Source of the DNA: JAMXLO01 sp963719805
Lineage (GTDB): Bacteria > Pseudomonadota > Alphaproteobacteria > Acetobacterales > Acetobacteraceae
Reading direction: 5' to 3'
DNA: 64,000 bases
NCBI GenBank assembly: GCA_963719805.1
Contig: CAVRDF010000001.1
Span: 744,001-808,000, forward strand
Position numbers and translations under genes: made by a program. Below are positions 40,265 through 48,972 of the stretch, piece after piece (positions within the stretch are counted from its first letter, which is position 1; every line of letters starts with the position of its first letter). The notes under the pieces are model-generated. The model saw only the letters and a list, made by a program, of their open reading frames with translations. It was not told the origin of the DNA and made no database searches.

Positions 40265-41152
40265 TTACGCCTGCTTCAGCTCGATCAGGCTGCGCCGGAT
40301 TTTCCGGCCGCGCTCCACCATGTCCTCGATATAGGCTGCATCACCCCAGCGCACCGCCCGCGACATCGCCTGTGCGTCCTCGACGAAGCGCGCCAGCATC
40401 TCCAGCAGCGCCTCGCGGTTGTTCAGGAATATGTCGCGCCACATCACCGGATCGCTCGCTGCGATGCGGGTGAAGTCGCGGAAGCCGGAGGCGGCGAACT
40501 GCAACACCTCCTGTCGCGTCTCGCCTTCCAAGTCGTCAGCCGTGCCGCAGATCGTGAAGGCGATCAGGTGTGGCAGATGCGACACCACCGCCAGCACCCG
40601 GTCGTGATGCCCTGGTTCAATCCGCTGCACCATCGATCCGCACCGGCGCCACAACTCTTCGACCTTCGCCACCGCCGCTTCGTCGGTACCGGGCGGCGGC
40701 GTCACCAGTGTCCAGCGCCCCTGGAACAGTGTGGTAAAGCCGGAATCAGGTCCGGAGTACTCGGTGCCCGCCACCGGATGCGCGGGAACGAAGTGCACGC
40801 CCGCCGGCACCAGAGGTCCCACGTCGCGGATCACCGATTGCTTGGTCGATCCCACATCGGTCAGCACCGCGCCTGGTGCCAGATGCGGCGCGACCGCAGC
40901 GGCAATCGCGGCGAACGCACCCACCGGGGCGCACAGCATCACGCAATCGGCGCCTTCGACCGCGCGCGACAAATCGGCCTCCACCCTATCCGCAAGGCCA
41001 AGCTCTCGAACTCGCTCAAGCGTCTTCTCGGTGCGCGCGTTCACCACCACTTCGCTCGCCAGATCGCCGCGTTCCTTCGCGATCCGTGCGACGGAACTGC
41101 CGATAAGCCCGATGCCGATGAGCGTCAGGCGGCGGAATAGTGGTTCAGCCAC
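40265..41152 (-). CDS. tyrA: Prephenate/arogenate dehydrogenase
   Basis: A 295-residue NAD(P)-dependent enzyme that makes the tyrosine precursor by oxidative decarboxylation. The Rossmann motif RLTLIGIGLIGSSVAR lies at the start; TDVGSTKQSVI, HFVPAHPVAGTEYSGP (catalytic His region) and RVLAVVSHLPHLIAF are family markers. No ACT domain is present. It overlaps hisC by 8 bases, in the operon chorismate mutase-hisC-tyrA. Confidence 0.95.
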   Translation of the reverse strand: MAEPLFRRLTLIGIGLIGSSVARIAKERGDLASEVVVNARTEKTLERVRELGLADRVEADLSRAVEGADCVMLCAPVGAFAAIAAAVAPHLAPGAVLTDVGSTKQSVIRDVGPLVPAGVHFVPAHPVAGTEYSGPDSGFTTLFQGRWTLVTPPPGTDEAAVAKVEELWRRCGSMVQRIEPGHHDRVLAVVSHLPHLIAFTICGTADDLEGETRQEVLQFAASGFRDFTRIAASDPVMWRDIFLNNREALLEMLARFVEDAQAMSRAVRWGDAAYIEDMVERGRKIRRSLIELKQA

Positions 41153-42230
41153 TCATGAACTCCGTCACAGAGGCGATGACGATGTCCACTTCATCCGCGG
41201 TGCCGACGGTGATGCGGAGGCAGTGCGGCAGGCCATAGCCGCCAACCGGACGCGCGATGATGCCACGCGTGCGCATGAATGCGTCGGCCGCCTTCGCCTT
41301 GTCCGGAGTGCCGAAGTCGGCGAGCACAAAGTTGCCTTCCGATGGCCAGACCTTGACGCGCGCTTCCTGCAGCCCCGCCGCCAGCTTCGCGCGATATTCC
41401 TTGTTGTGCGCGCGGCCCTTTTCCACCCAGCCCGGCTCGGCCAGCGCGGCGATCGCCGCCGCCTGCGTCGGCAGCGTGATGTTGAACGGCGCACGCACGC
41501 GGTTGAACACGTCGATCACGCTCGGCGGTCCGTAAGCCCAACCCACGCGCATGCCACCCAGCCCGAAGATCTTCGAGAACGTGCGGAGCATCACCGTGTT
41601 GTCGTTGGCATCAACCAACCTGACGCCGGGATCATAATCCGGCCGGTCGATGTATTCGGCATAGGCGGCATCCAGCACCAGCAGCACTTCGGGCGGCAGG
41701 CCGGCGCGCAGCCGGGCCACTTCCTCATATGGCAACAGGCTGCCGGTGGGATTGTTCGGGTTGGCCAGGAACACAATGCGTGTCGAAGGCGACACGGCGG
41801 CGACCATCGCATCGACATCCGCCGTCAGGTTGCGCTCCGGCGTCTTGATGATCTTGCTGCCGGCGTAGGTGCCGGCGATGTGGTAGATCGCGAAGCCATG
41901 CGCGCTCATGACAATGTCGCGGCCTTGCCCGCCATAGGCGAGGCAAAGCTGATAGATCAGATCGTCCGAACCGCAGCCGCAGACGATCTTTGCCGGATCG
42001 AGCTTGAACCGAGCGCCAATGGCGCGGCGCAACTCGGTCGCATCGCCGTCTGGGTAGCGATAGATCTCCTCGGCGGCTTGCTTGTATGCCTCGATCGCGC
42101 CTGGCGGCACGCCGAATGCGCCTTCGTTCGACGACAGCTTGAGCACACGGTTGACACCGGCCACCGTGAACTCGCCGCCGACATACGGCGAAATCTCCAT
42201 CACTTCTGGGCGGGGACGCGGGGCGCTCAT
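41145..42230 (-). CDS. hisC: Histidinol-phosphate aminotransferase
   Basis: A 361-residue class I/II PLP aminotransferase. KLSSNEGAFGVPPGAIEAYK at the N-terminus, the PLP-stacking/phosphate region CGCGSDDLIYQL, the FLANPNNPTGSLLPY block, VLDAAYAEYID and the Schiff-base segment LRTFSKIFGLGGMRVGWAYG are visible. In this gene order HisC usually also serves aromatic amino acid transamination (phenylpyruvate and 4-hydroxyphenylpyruvate). Starts inside the chorismate mutase stop (4-base overlap). Confidence 0.95.
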   Translation of the reverse strand: MSAPRPRPEVMEISPYVGGEFTVAGVNRVLKLSSNEGAFGVPPGAIEAYKQAAEEIYRYPDGDATELRRAIGARFKLDPAKIVCGCGSDDLIYQLCLAYGGQGRDIVMSAHGFAIYHIAGTYAGSKIIKTPERNLTADVDAMVAAVSPSTRIVFLANPNNPTGSLLPYEEVARLRAGLPPEVLLVLDAAYAEYIDRPDYDPGVRLVDANDNTVMLRTFSKIFGLGGMRVGWAYGPPSVIDVFNRVRAPFNITLPTQAAAIAALAEPGWVEKGRAHNKEYRAKLAAGLQEARVKVWPSEGNFVLADFGTPDKAKAADAFMRTRGIIARPVGGYGLPHCLRITVGTADEVDIVIASVTEFMSG

Positions 42231-43147
42231 GCGGCACCTCCTGATTCTGGAATTGCGTAGGCGCCGAGCACCATCGGACGGCGCAAGACCGCGTCCAATC
42301 CCGCAAGGCGCGGTTCATTGTCGGCAAGGAAGCCTTCCACTTCCACCAACGCATGCGCAACTGGCGAACCCTGGGCACGCCTCAGGATCACCGTACTCGG
42401 GGTCAATCCAGCGGTGGTCAAAGCCGATGTCAGCCGCGCGCGGCTGGCAGCCGCATCTAGCTCGAGCCCCAACAATGTGCGATCGCGTTCCGATGCGTCC
42501 GGTTCCGTGGTGGCTATCACAAGAGCCTGCGCTGCCGGTGCACCTTCCGGACGCGGCGACCAGAAGGGCAGCCGTCCGACAATATAGATGCGCGGCTGCT
42601 CATTCTGCAGCATGAAGGTCCACCAGGCGTCGCGAGCGCTATCGGTTTCCGATGGCATCGGCAGCACCCCGACCGCGGCCGCTCCACGGCTCACATCGGC
42701 CATCGTCTGCGACGGGCTGCCGAAGGCATGCAGCGGCGTCAGCGCGCCAAAATGCTCCCGCGCCGCCTGGGTGTAGCTGGCGCTGCCGTCCGGTTCGCAC
42801 ACCGCAATGGTGAGTGCCCCTTGCATCGCCGTGGTGCCGGCCAGCAGTTCGCGCCAGAGCCGCACCAGGGTTTGCGGCGGGAGACTGCCCGAATGGCGCG
42901 CCAGCAGGCGGCGGATGATGGAGGCTTCGCGCCCGGGCCGATAGGCGCTGCGCTTGCCCGCCTTCGCCACCTGCTCGACGACCCGTGCGCGCCGCATCAG
43001 CAGTTCGTGCATGGCGTTGTCGATATCGTCCAATTGGGCTCGCAGCGCGGGGAGGCCACCTGGCCAGCCATCCTGCAACGGCGGCGGTTCCTCGGCCGAT
43101 GAGGCCGAAGGGGCAGAGACTGCAATTGGTACCGGACTGGACATCAT
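42227..43147 (-). CDS. Chorismate mutase with PDT-like C-terminal domain
   Basis: A 306-residue protein. Residues about 30-110 form an AroQ chorismate mutase helix bundle (LRAQLDDIDNAMHELLMRRA, YRPGREASIIRRLLARHSG, LVRLWRELLAGTTAMQG), which converts chorismate to prephenate. The remaining 190 residues (TIAVCEPDGSASYTQAAREH to YAIPESGGAA) have a periplasmic-binding-type alpha/beta layout like prephenate dehydratase plus an ACT-like tail, but the dehydratase Thr-Arg-Phe motif was not found, so this half may be regulatory. Start at 43147, where two Met codons sit at the head of a low-complexity stretch; longer upstream readings overlap metX. First gene of the tyrA/hisC operon. Confidence 0.8.
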   Translation of the reverse strand: MMSSPVPIAVSAPSASSAEEPPPLQDGWPGGLPALRAQLDDIDNAMHELLMRRARVVEQVAKAGKRSAYRPGREASIIRRLLARHSGSLPPQTLVRLWRELLAGTTAMQGALTIAVCEPDGSASYTQAAREHFGALTPLHAFGSPSQTMADVSRGAAAVGVLPMPSETDSARDAWWTFMLQNEQPRIYIVGRLPFWSPRPEGAPAAQALVIATTEPDASERDRTLLGLELDAAASRARLTSALTTAGLTPSTVILRRAQGSPVAHALVEVEGFLADNEPRLAGLDAVLRRPMVLGAYAIPESGGAA

Positions 43148-43253
43148 ACTGGCCGAAACGGAGCCGGCACTGATAGCCGAACCGGGCAGGCGTGAAAACT
43201 GTAACCCCTCCGCCGGTTGCGACAAGCTGGCACCCGGCTTATGCAATTGCGGG

Positions 43254-44414
43254 ATGGATACGTCGATTGCCCTCGCCGCCACCGAGCACACGCCCTTCGT
43301 CACCTTCGATGAGGGCATGCAGCTGGACTGCGGTGCGCGCCTTCTGCGCATGACGGTGGCCTATCGCACATACGGCACGTTGAACGCGGCGCGCTCCAAC
43401 GCGATCCTGGCCTGCCATGCACTGACCGGCGATCAGTATGTCGCCGACCGCCATCCGGTCACCGGCAAGGACGGTTGGTGGGACATGGTCGTGGGTCCCG
43501 GCAAACCGGTGGACACCGATCGCTACTTCGTCATCTGCGCCAACGTGCTGGGCGGCTGCATGGGGTCCACGGGCCCGCGCAGCCTGCGTGACGATGGCGA
43601 TGCGCCGTGGGGCACTGATTTTCCCCCGGTTACGGTTGGCGACATGGTCCGTGCTCAGAAGATGCTGATCGATCAACTCGGCATCACGCGGCTGTTCGCG
43701 GTGATGGGTGGCTCGATGGGCGGCATGCAGGTGCTGCAATGGGCCGCCGCCTATCCGGACGCGGTGTTCGCCGCACTGCCGATAGCCTGCGCGGCGTATC
43801 ATTCGGCGCAGAACATCGCGTTCCACGAAGTGGGGCGGCAGGCGATCTTTGCCGACCCGGACTGGCAGGCCGGCCGCTATTGGGCGCATGGCAGCGTGCC
43901 GGCGCGTGGACTGGCCGTGGCAAGGATGTGCGCGCACATCACCTACCTGTCGGAGGAGGCGCTGACCCGCAAGTTCGGCCGGCGCCTGCAGAATGCACCG
44001 AAGGATCCGCGCGAGGCGATCCATCTGTTTGGCGAGATGTTCGAGGTGGAGAGTTACCTGCGTCACCAGGGCTCCACGTTCGTGCAGCGCTTCGATGCGA
44101 ATTCTTATCTGACGATAACCCGCGCGATGGATTTCTTCGACCTGTCGGCGGAGTACCAGGGCGATCTGGCGAACGCGTTCCGCGGCACGAAGACGCGATT
44201 CCTGCTGGCGTCGTTCACCTCCGACTGGCTGTTCCCAACGGCGGAAAGCCGCGCGACCGCGCGGGCGCTGAACCGGGCGGGCGCCAATGTTTCGTTCGTG
44301 GAAATCCCCTCCGACAAGGGGCACGACGCGTTCCTGCTGGACGAGCCCGACTTCCACCGCACACTGGCCGGATTCCTATCCGGGTGCGCGGTGCATGCGG
44401 GGCTGCAGGGGTAG
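43254..44414 (+). CDS. metX: Homoserine O-acetyltransferase MetX
   Basis: A 386-residue alpha/beta hydrolase-fold acyltransferase that activates homoserine for methionine synthesis. Visible: AILACHALTGDQYVADRH, GCMGSTGPRS, the nucleophile elbow VMGGSMGGMQVLQWA, SDWLFPTAESRATAR (catalytic Asp region) and the final PSDKGHDAFLLDE with the His. The start chosen at 43254 (DTSIALAATEHTPFVTFDEG) lies close to the conserved fold. It is divergent from the chorismate mutase gene with about 106 bases between; no SAM-II-type riboswitch pattern was seen there. Whether acetyl or succinyl is the donor cannot be told from sequence. Confidence 0.94.
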   Translation: MDTSIALAATEHTPFVTFDEGMQLDCGARLLRMTVAYRTYGTLNAARSNAILACHALTGDQYVADRHPVTGKDGWWDMVVGPGKPVDTDRYFVICANVLGGCMGSTGPRSLRDDGDAPWGTDFPPVTVGDMVRAQKMLIDQLGITRLFAVMGGSMGGMQVLQWAAAYPDAVFAALPIACAAYHSAQNIAFHEVGRQAIFADPDWQAGRYWAHGSVPARGLAVARMCAHITYLSEEALTRKFGRRLQNAPKDPREAIHLFGEMFEVESYLRHQGSTFVQRFDANSYLTITRAMDFFDLSAEYQGDLANAFRGTKTRFLLASFTSDWLFPTAESRATARALNRAGANVSFVEIPSDKGHDAFLLDEPDFHRTLAGFLSGCAVHAGLQG

Positions 44415-44434
44415 GACGGAAGCAGATGCTCCCG

Positions 44435-45619
44435 CTACGCCGTTACCTGCTCGCCGAGCCACTCGATGGACGCCTGAACACCGCCCTTGCCGTGCGGCAT
44501 CCGCAGCGCCGCCAGCGCCATCTCGATGACGCTCAGCGTGCCAAGGATCATCGGCGCGTTGACATGCCCCATATGCGCGATGCGGAACGCCTTGCCGGTG
44601 AGTGCGGCAATGCCCTGGCCTAGCACCACGCCGCATTTCTGGTTGCAATAGTCGAGCAAGACGTCGGGGTCATAGCCATTGGTGAGCACCGGCGTGACGG
44701 TGTCGCAGCGTTCGCTCGGTTCTATGATGTTGAAGCCGATGACCTGGCCCTCCGCCCACACCGACACGGCACGGCGCACCGCCTCGGCGAGCAGGCGATG
44801 TCGGCGGAAAACGTTCTCCATCCCCTCTTCGAACATCAGGTCGAGTGCCTGACGCAGGCCGTAGAGCAGATGCTCGGGCGGCGTGCCGGCATATTTCTGG
44901 TAATGTTCCTGCCCCTCGCGGTCGGTCCAGTCCCAATACGGCGTGCGGAGGTCTGCCTTCTGGTGCGCCTCGCGGGCGCGGGCGCCGGCGGCAACGAAGC
45001 CGAGGCCAGGCGGCGCCATCAGCCCCTTCTGCGAGCCGGACATCGCGACATCGACGCCCCAGGCGTCCATCTCGAACGGCACGCAGCCGAGCGAGGCCAC
45101 CGCATCCACCATCAGCAGGGCATCGTGGCCGGCGGCGCGGATCGCCTGGCCAATGGCGGCGATGTCGTTCACCACGCCGGAGGCGGTGTCGATCTGCGCC
45201 ACCAGGATGGCCTTGATGGTGCCTCCCTTGTCGGCCTTCAGGTGGGCCTCGACCTCGGCGGGCCGGACGGCTCGGCGCATGTCGCCCTTCAGCACTTCGA
45301 CTTCGAGGCCCATGCGGGCAGCATTCTGCCCCCAGCCAATGGCAAACCGGCCGCTTTCCAGCACCAGGACCTTATCGCCCCGGGACAGCACATTGCTGAG
45401 CGCGGCTTCCCACGCACCGTGGCCGTTGGCACTGTAGATGTAGGCACGGCCCTCGGTGTTGAACACACGAGGGATGTCGCGCAGCAGGCTGTCGGTCAGC
45501 GCCAGCATCGGGCCGGAATAGATTTCCACCGCCGGGCGGTGCATCGCCCGCAGCACCTCGTCCGGCAAGGTGGTCGGACCGGGGATGGCCAGGAACTCAC
45601 GGCCTGCGCGCACAGACAT
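44435..45619 (-). CDS. Alanine/serine-glyoxylate aminotransferase family
   Basis: A 394-residue class V PLP aminotransferase. LAIPGPTTLPDEVLRAMHRP at the N-terminus, YIYSANGHGAWEAALSNVLS, VDAVASLGCVPFEMDAWGVD and the PLP-Lys segment SGSQKGLMAPPGLGF are typical of serine-glyoxylate or alanine-glyoxylate enzymes. It would convert glyoxylate to glycine in C1, photorespiratory-type or purine/oxalate metabolism. The start at 45619 has GGAGGAA upstream; a longer upstream frame overlaps the neighbouring gene. It converges on metX after 20 bases. Confidence 0.92.
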   Translation of the reverse strand: MSVRAGREFLAIPGPTTLPDEVLRAMHRPAVEIYSGPMLALTDSLLRDIPRVFNTEGRAYIYSANGHGAWEAALSNVLSRGDKVLVLESGRFAIGWGQNAARMGLEVEVLKGDMRRAVRPAEVEAHLKADKGGTIKAILVAQIDTASGVVNDIAAIGQAIRAAGHDALLMVDAVASLGCVPFEMDAWGVDVAMSGSQKGLMAPPGLGFVAAGARAREAHQKADLRTPYWDWTDREGQEHYQKYAGTPPEHLLYGLRQALDLMFEEGMENVFRRHRLLAEAVRRAVSVWAEGQVIGFNIIEPSERCDTVTPVLTNGYDPDVLLDYCNQKCGVVLGQGIAALTGKAFRIAHMGHVNAPMILGTLSVIEMALAALRMPHGKGGVQASIEWLGEQVTA

Positions 45620-45740
45620 TCGAACATTTCCTCCGCACCTGAATGGCGCGGCGGGGTGATAGCACAGGCTTTGAGCGGGGCGAACTTGACGGCCCTTCGC
45701 GGCTTCGCCCCACTGCCGTTGCAGCGCAAAGGGGACGCCC

Positions 45741-46571
45741 ATGAGCACCACGCCACCGAAGCAGAAGGCACCCGCCCTGACCTGCGACTGCCACTTTCAC
45801 ATCTTCGGACCATACAAGGAGTACCCGCTGAGCGCCGGCCGCGGCTACACGCCGGACGCTGCCTTGGTGCCCGATTACCTGGCGATGGCGGACACGGTCG
45901 GCATCGGCCGCATGGTGGTGGTGCAGGCGAGCGTCTATGGCACGCAGAACGAAGTCACTCTCGACGCGGTGCGGCAGCTCGGCCTGGAGCGGGCCCGCGC
46001 CGTGGTGGTGATCGACGACAGCTTCGACGATGCCGCGTTGCGCCGCATGCACGAACGCGGCGCTCGGGGCGTGCGGTTCAACATGGTGTCGGGCAATGGC
46101 ACGCCCGAAGAGCAGTTGGGCGCGCTGGCGCGGCGACTGGAACCGCTTGGCTGGCACATCCAGATCTACGCCGAAGGCGACAAGCTATTGGAGATCGCAC
46201 CGCGCCTGGCGACTTTGCCTGTCGAGGTGGTGATCGATCACCTGGGCGGTGTGAGGGCGGCGCTGGGTACCGCGCATCCGCAGTTCCAGGCGTTGCTGCG
46301 TCTGCTGGAGAGCGGCCGCGTTTGGATCAAGCTGTGCAGCTATCGCGCCTCGTCCGCCGGCCATCCGTGGAGCGATCCGGCAGCCAACGTGAAGGCACTC
46401 GTCACCGCCGCGCCGGAACGCTGTGTCTGGGGCACCGATTGGCCGCATCCGCAGATGGATCCTGTCCCCGACGCCGGCCTGCTGTTCGATCAGTTCGTCG
46501 ATTGGGTGCCCGATGCGGCGATGCGCAAGCGGGTCCTGGTGGACAACGCGGCGCGGTTATACGGCTTCTGA
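45741..46571 (+). CDS. Amidohydrolase family 2 (2-pyrone-4,6-dicarboxylate hydrolase-like)
   Basis: A 276-residue TIM-barrel metal hydrolase. The metal motif DCHFHIFGP near the N-terminus, VVIDHLGG in mid-barrel and VWGTDWPHPQM at the C-terminal side are the family signature (ligW/LigI-like). It probably opens a lactone or removes a small group from an aromatic-degradation intermediate. Divergent from the aminotransferase with about 120 bases between and 66 bases before the ABC permease on the same strand. Confidence 0.88.
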   Translation: MSTTPPKQKAPALTCDCHFHIFGPYKEYPLSAGRGYTPDAALVPDYLAMADTVGIGRMVVVQASVYGTQNEVTLDAVRQLGLERARAVVVIDDSFDDAALRRMHERGARGVRFNMVSGNGTPEEQLGALARRLEPLGWHIQIYAEGDKLLEIAPRLATLPVEVVIDHLGGVRAALGTAHPQFQALLRLLESGRVWIKLCSYRASSAGHPWSDPAANVKALVTAAPERCVWGTDWPHPQMDPVPDAGLLFDQFVDWVPDAAMRKRVLVDNAARLYGF

Positions 46572-46637
46572 TGCGTGTCATCGAAGCGTCAGCGTTCTGT
46601 CATGCGAGCTTCATGACTGGCCGCGTATCCAGGCCGA

Positions 46638-47561
46638 GTGAGCAGTACCGCGGTTGAGATCTTCGCAGCACCGGCGACAATCGCCCGGCCACGCATCCGG
46701 TGGCGGGGCCTGACGCCCTACGGGCTGCTGCTGCCTTCCGGTATTTTCCTGCTGGCATTCACCTACTGGCCGGTGATGCAAGTGCTGTTCGGTTCGTTCA
46801 GTGTGCACGCATTCGGCGGCGCGGCGCATTGGGGCTTGGGCAACTACGCGCGGCTGTTCGCCGACGCGCACTTCGCCACTGCCGTGTGCAACAACTTGCT
46901 CTATGCAGCCGGCACCATCATGCCCAGCCTGATCCTCGCCTTGCTGTTCGCGCTTGGCCTGCGCGAAAGCAAGCGACTTACGGCACTGCTGCGCACGCTT
47001 TTCGTGCTGCCACTGCTGATACCATTGGTTGCCGCGGCATCGCTGTTCATCTTCATCTTCCTGCCTGGCGCTGGGCTGCTCGACTACTATCTGGCGAAAC
47101 TTGGCTTCGCCGAGACCAACTGGCTGGGTGATCCGACACTGGCACTGGGCTCGATCATCGCCATCACGGTGTGGAAGAACACCGGCTACTACATGCTGTT
47201 CTTCCTCGCCGGTCTTGCCGGCATTCCGCACGAACTGCTTGAGGCCGCCAAAATTGACGGCGCCAATGCCGTGCAGCGATTTTTCCGCATCACTCTGCCT
47301 TTGCTAGGCCCGACGCTCATCTTCGTGCTGATCATTGCGCTGCTCAATGCGTTGACCCAGGTCGACCATGTCATCGTCATGACCCAGGGCGGTCCGTCAG
47401 ATGCTACCTTATTGCTGCTGTTCTACATCTATCAGCAGGCGCATCAGAACTACGATATCGGGCTGGCATCGGCTGCAACCGTGGTCAGCGTCGGCGTGTT
47501 GTTCACTCTGTCGATTGTATCGCTGAAGACGCTGGAGCGCGGGATCCACTATGAGACGTGA
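46638..47561 (+). CDS. Sugar-type ABC transporter permease 1 (UgpA-like)
   Basis: A 307-residue inner-membrane permease. Six hydrophobic helices begin at LLLPSGIFLLAFTYWPVMQV; the EAA loop reads HELLEAAKIDGANAVQRFFR. It matches the first permease of glycerol-3-phosphate/maltose-type importers. The start is GTG at 46638. Its partner permease lies at 48137 and the binding protein at 48973, but an inverted doxX gene sits between the permeases, and no ATP-binding subunit is found in the window. Confidence 0.93.
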   Translation: MSSTAVEIFAAPATIARPRIRWRGLTPYGLLLPSGIFLLAFTYWPVMQVLFGSFSVHAFGGAAHWGLGNYARLFADAHFATAVCNNLLYAAGTIMPSLILALLFALGLRESKRLTALLRTLFVLPLLIPLVAAASLFIFIFLPGAGLLDYYLAKLGFAETNWLGDPTLALGSIIAITVWKNTGYYMLFFLAGLAGIPHELLEAAKIDGANAVQRFFRITLPLLGPTLIFVLIIALLNALTQVDHVIVMTQGGPSDATLLLLFYIYQQAHQNYDIGLASAATVVSVGVLFTLSIVSLKTLERGIHYET

Positions 47562-47580
47562 TCCCGCGCCTCTGTCGAGG

Positions 47581-48051
47581 TCAGTAGGCAACAGCCTGGC
47601 GAACCATTCGCCGATCGGCCAGCCAGCCATCAAGTCCCCACACGCGACCGGCATTCACCACCACCAGCCATGCGGTCAGCGTCGTATAGACGATGTGATA
47701 GTCAATGATCAGGTTCACATGGCTTTCGATGTAGGGGAAATCCATGTGCGCGGTCCAATAGGTCAGCAGCAGTGCGACGCCGAACACGCCGCTGACGCGC
47801 ACCAGCAGGCCGGATACCAGCGACAGACCGATGAGCAGATGGCCCCAACTCACCAGGAGGGTGAGTATCGGGGCGATCGAAGGTGCGGTCAGCGGCGCGT
47901 AGATGTCGTGGAACGTCTTGGTGTGTGCAAGGAAGGTCGCCGCCGAGAAATCGGGCGACAGCACCTGCCACGCACCGGCGTAGAGAAACGTCCAGCCCAT
48001 CAGCAGGCGGAACGCCAGCACGAACTTCCTGTCCATCACAACGGCATTCAT
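47581..48051 (-). CDS. DoxX family membrane protein
   Basis: A 156-residue integral membrane protein with about four helices (FRLLMGWTFLYAGAWQVLSP, TLLVSWGHLLIGLSLVSGLL, LLLTYWTAHMDFPY, VYTTLTAWLVVVNAG). DoxX proteins are linked to thiosulfate/quinone or redox processes, but many have unknown roles. The start at 48051 leads directly into the first helix; an extended frame upstream is Arg-rich. It is inverted between the two ABC permease genes, 19 bases after the first and 85 bases before the second, so it interrupts an otherwise usual operon. Confidence 0.85.
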   Translation of the reverse strand: MNAVVMDRKFVLAFRLLMGWTFLYAGAWQVLSPDFSAATFLAHTKTFHDIYAPLTAPSIAPILTLLVSWGHLLIGLSLVSGLLVRVSGVFGVALLLTYWTAHMDFPYIESHVNLIIDYHIVYTTLTAWLVVVNAGRVWGLDGWLADRRMVRQAVAY

Positions 48052-48136
48052 CGGGAGCCTCCTGCTCGGCTGGTTGCTGCGTCGGCGGAAATTCGCGCGG
48101 TTTGCACGGCCGCGCATTGATCAGGATCAATCGCAG

Positions 48137-48961
48137 ATGCGGATGAGGCTGCCGTTCTTCGTGGCTCTGCTGCTATGCGCGGCTGCGCTGCTTTGGGCGA
48201 CGCCATTCGCGTGGATGGCTGTAGCGAGCCTGCGGCCTGGCGACGCCGGTGCCACCGACCTCGCCTCGCTTGTTCCGTCAGGGCCGTTCGGGCTGGATAA
48301 CTTCTCGGATGCCTGGCTGTCAGGCCATTTTCCGCTCTGGTACCTCAACACGGTGCTGCTCTGCGGCGGCATCCTGGCGGTGCAGTGCGTGACGATAAGC
48401 TTGGCCGGCTACGCCTTCGCACGGCTGCGATTCCGCTATCGTGAGACGCTGTTCTACCTGTTCCTGCTGCAGCTCATGCTGGTGCCGCCAATATTAATCG
48501 TGCCGAACATGGCGACACTGATCGCGCTGCACTTGTACGATACGCTGCCAGGCGTGATGGCACCGTATTTCGCTTCGGCGTTCGGCATATTCCTGATGCG
48601 CCAGACCTTCCGCACCATCCCGCGCGAATACGAGGAGGCGGCGCTGGTGGATGGGGCATCACGGCTTGCGATCATCTTCCGTGTGCTGTTGCCGCTGGCG
48701 CGGCCGGGTCTGGTGGCCTTCGCCATCGTCTCGGTGACCGCGCATTGGAACGAATTCCTGTGGCCGCTGATGGTGACATCGTCGCCATCGAACCAGGTGC
48801 TGACGGTTGGTCTCGCATCGTTCACCTCGGGCGCCGAGGCGGGCTCGGAATGGGGTGTCATCGCAGCCGGCACGTTCTTCGTCGCCACGCCGCTGCTGGT
48901 GGTCTTCGTTGTGTTCCAGCGCCAGTTCGTCTCCAGCTTCACGCTTTCCGGCATCAAATAA
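48137..48961 (+). CDS. Sugar-type ABC transporter permease 2 (UgpE-like)
   Basis: A 274-residue permease with six helices, the first at LPFFVALLLCAAALLWATPF, and the EAA loop REYEEAALVDGASRLAIIFR. Second permease of the importer begun at 46638. The start at 48137 is chosen to begin just before helix 1; an upstream extension overlaps the doxX start. The binding protein follows after 11 bases. The 85 bases upstream must supply its own promoter, because the inverted doxX separates it from permease 1. Confidence 0.92.
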   Translation: MRMRLPFFVALLLCAAALLWATPFAWMAVASLRPGDAGATDLASLVPSGPFGLDNFSDAWLSGHFPLWYLNTVLLCGGILAVQCVTISLAGYAFARLRFRYRETLFYLFLLQLMLVPPILIVPNMATLIALHLYDTLPGVMAPYFASAFGIFLMRQTFRTIPREYEEAALVDGASRLAIIFRVLLPLARPGLVAFAIVSVTAHWNEFLWPLMVTSSPSNQVLTVGLASFTSGAEAGSEWGVIAAGTFFVATPLLVVFVVFQRQFVSSFTLSGIK

Positions 48962-48972
48962 GAGGAACCACC

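Noticed and set aside
43148..43253. SAM-II riboswitch before metX
   Set aside because: The short leader shows no SAM-II-like pseudoknot pattern by eye.
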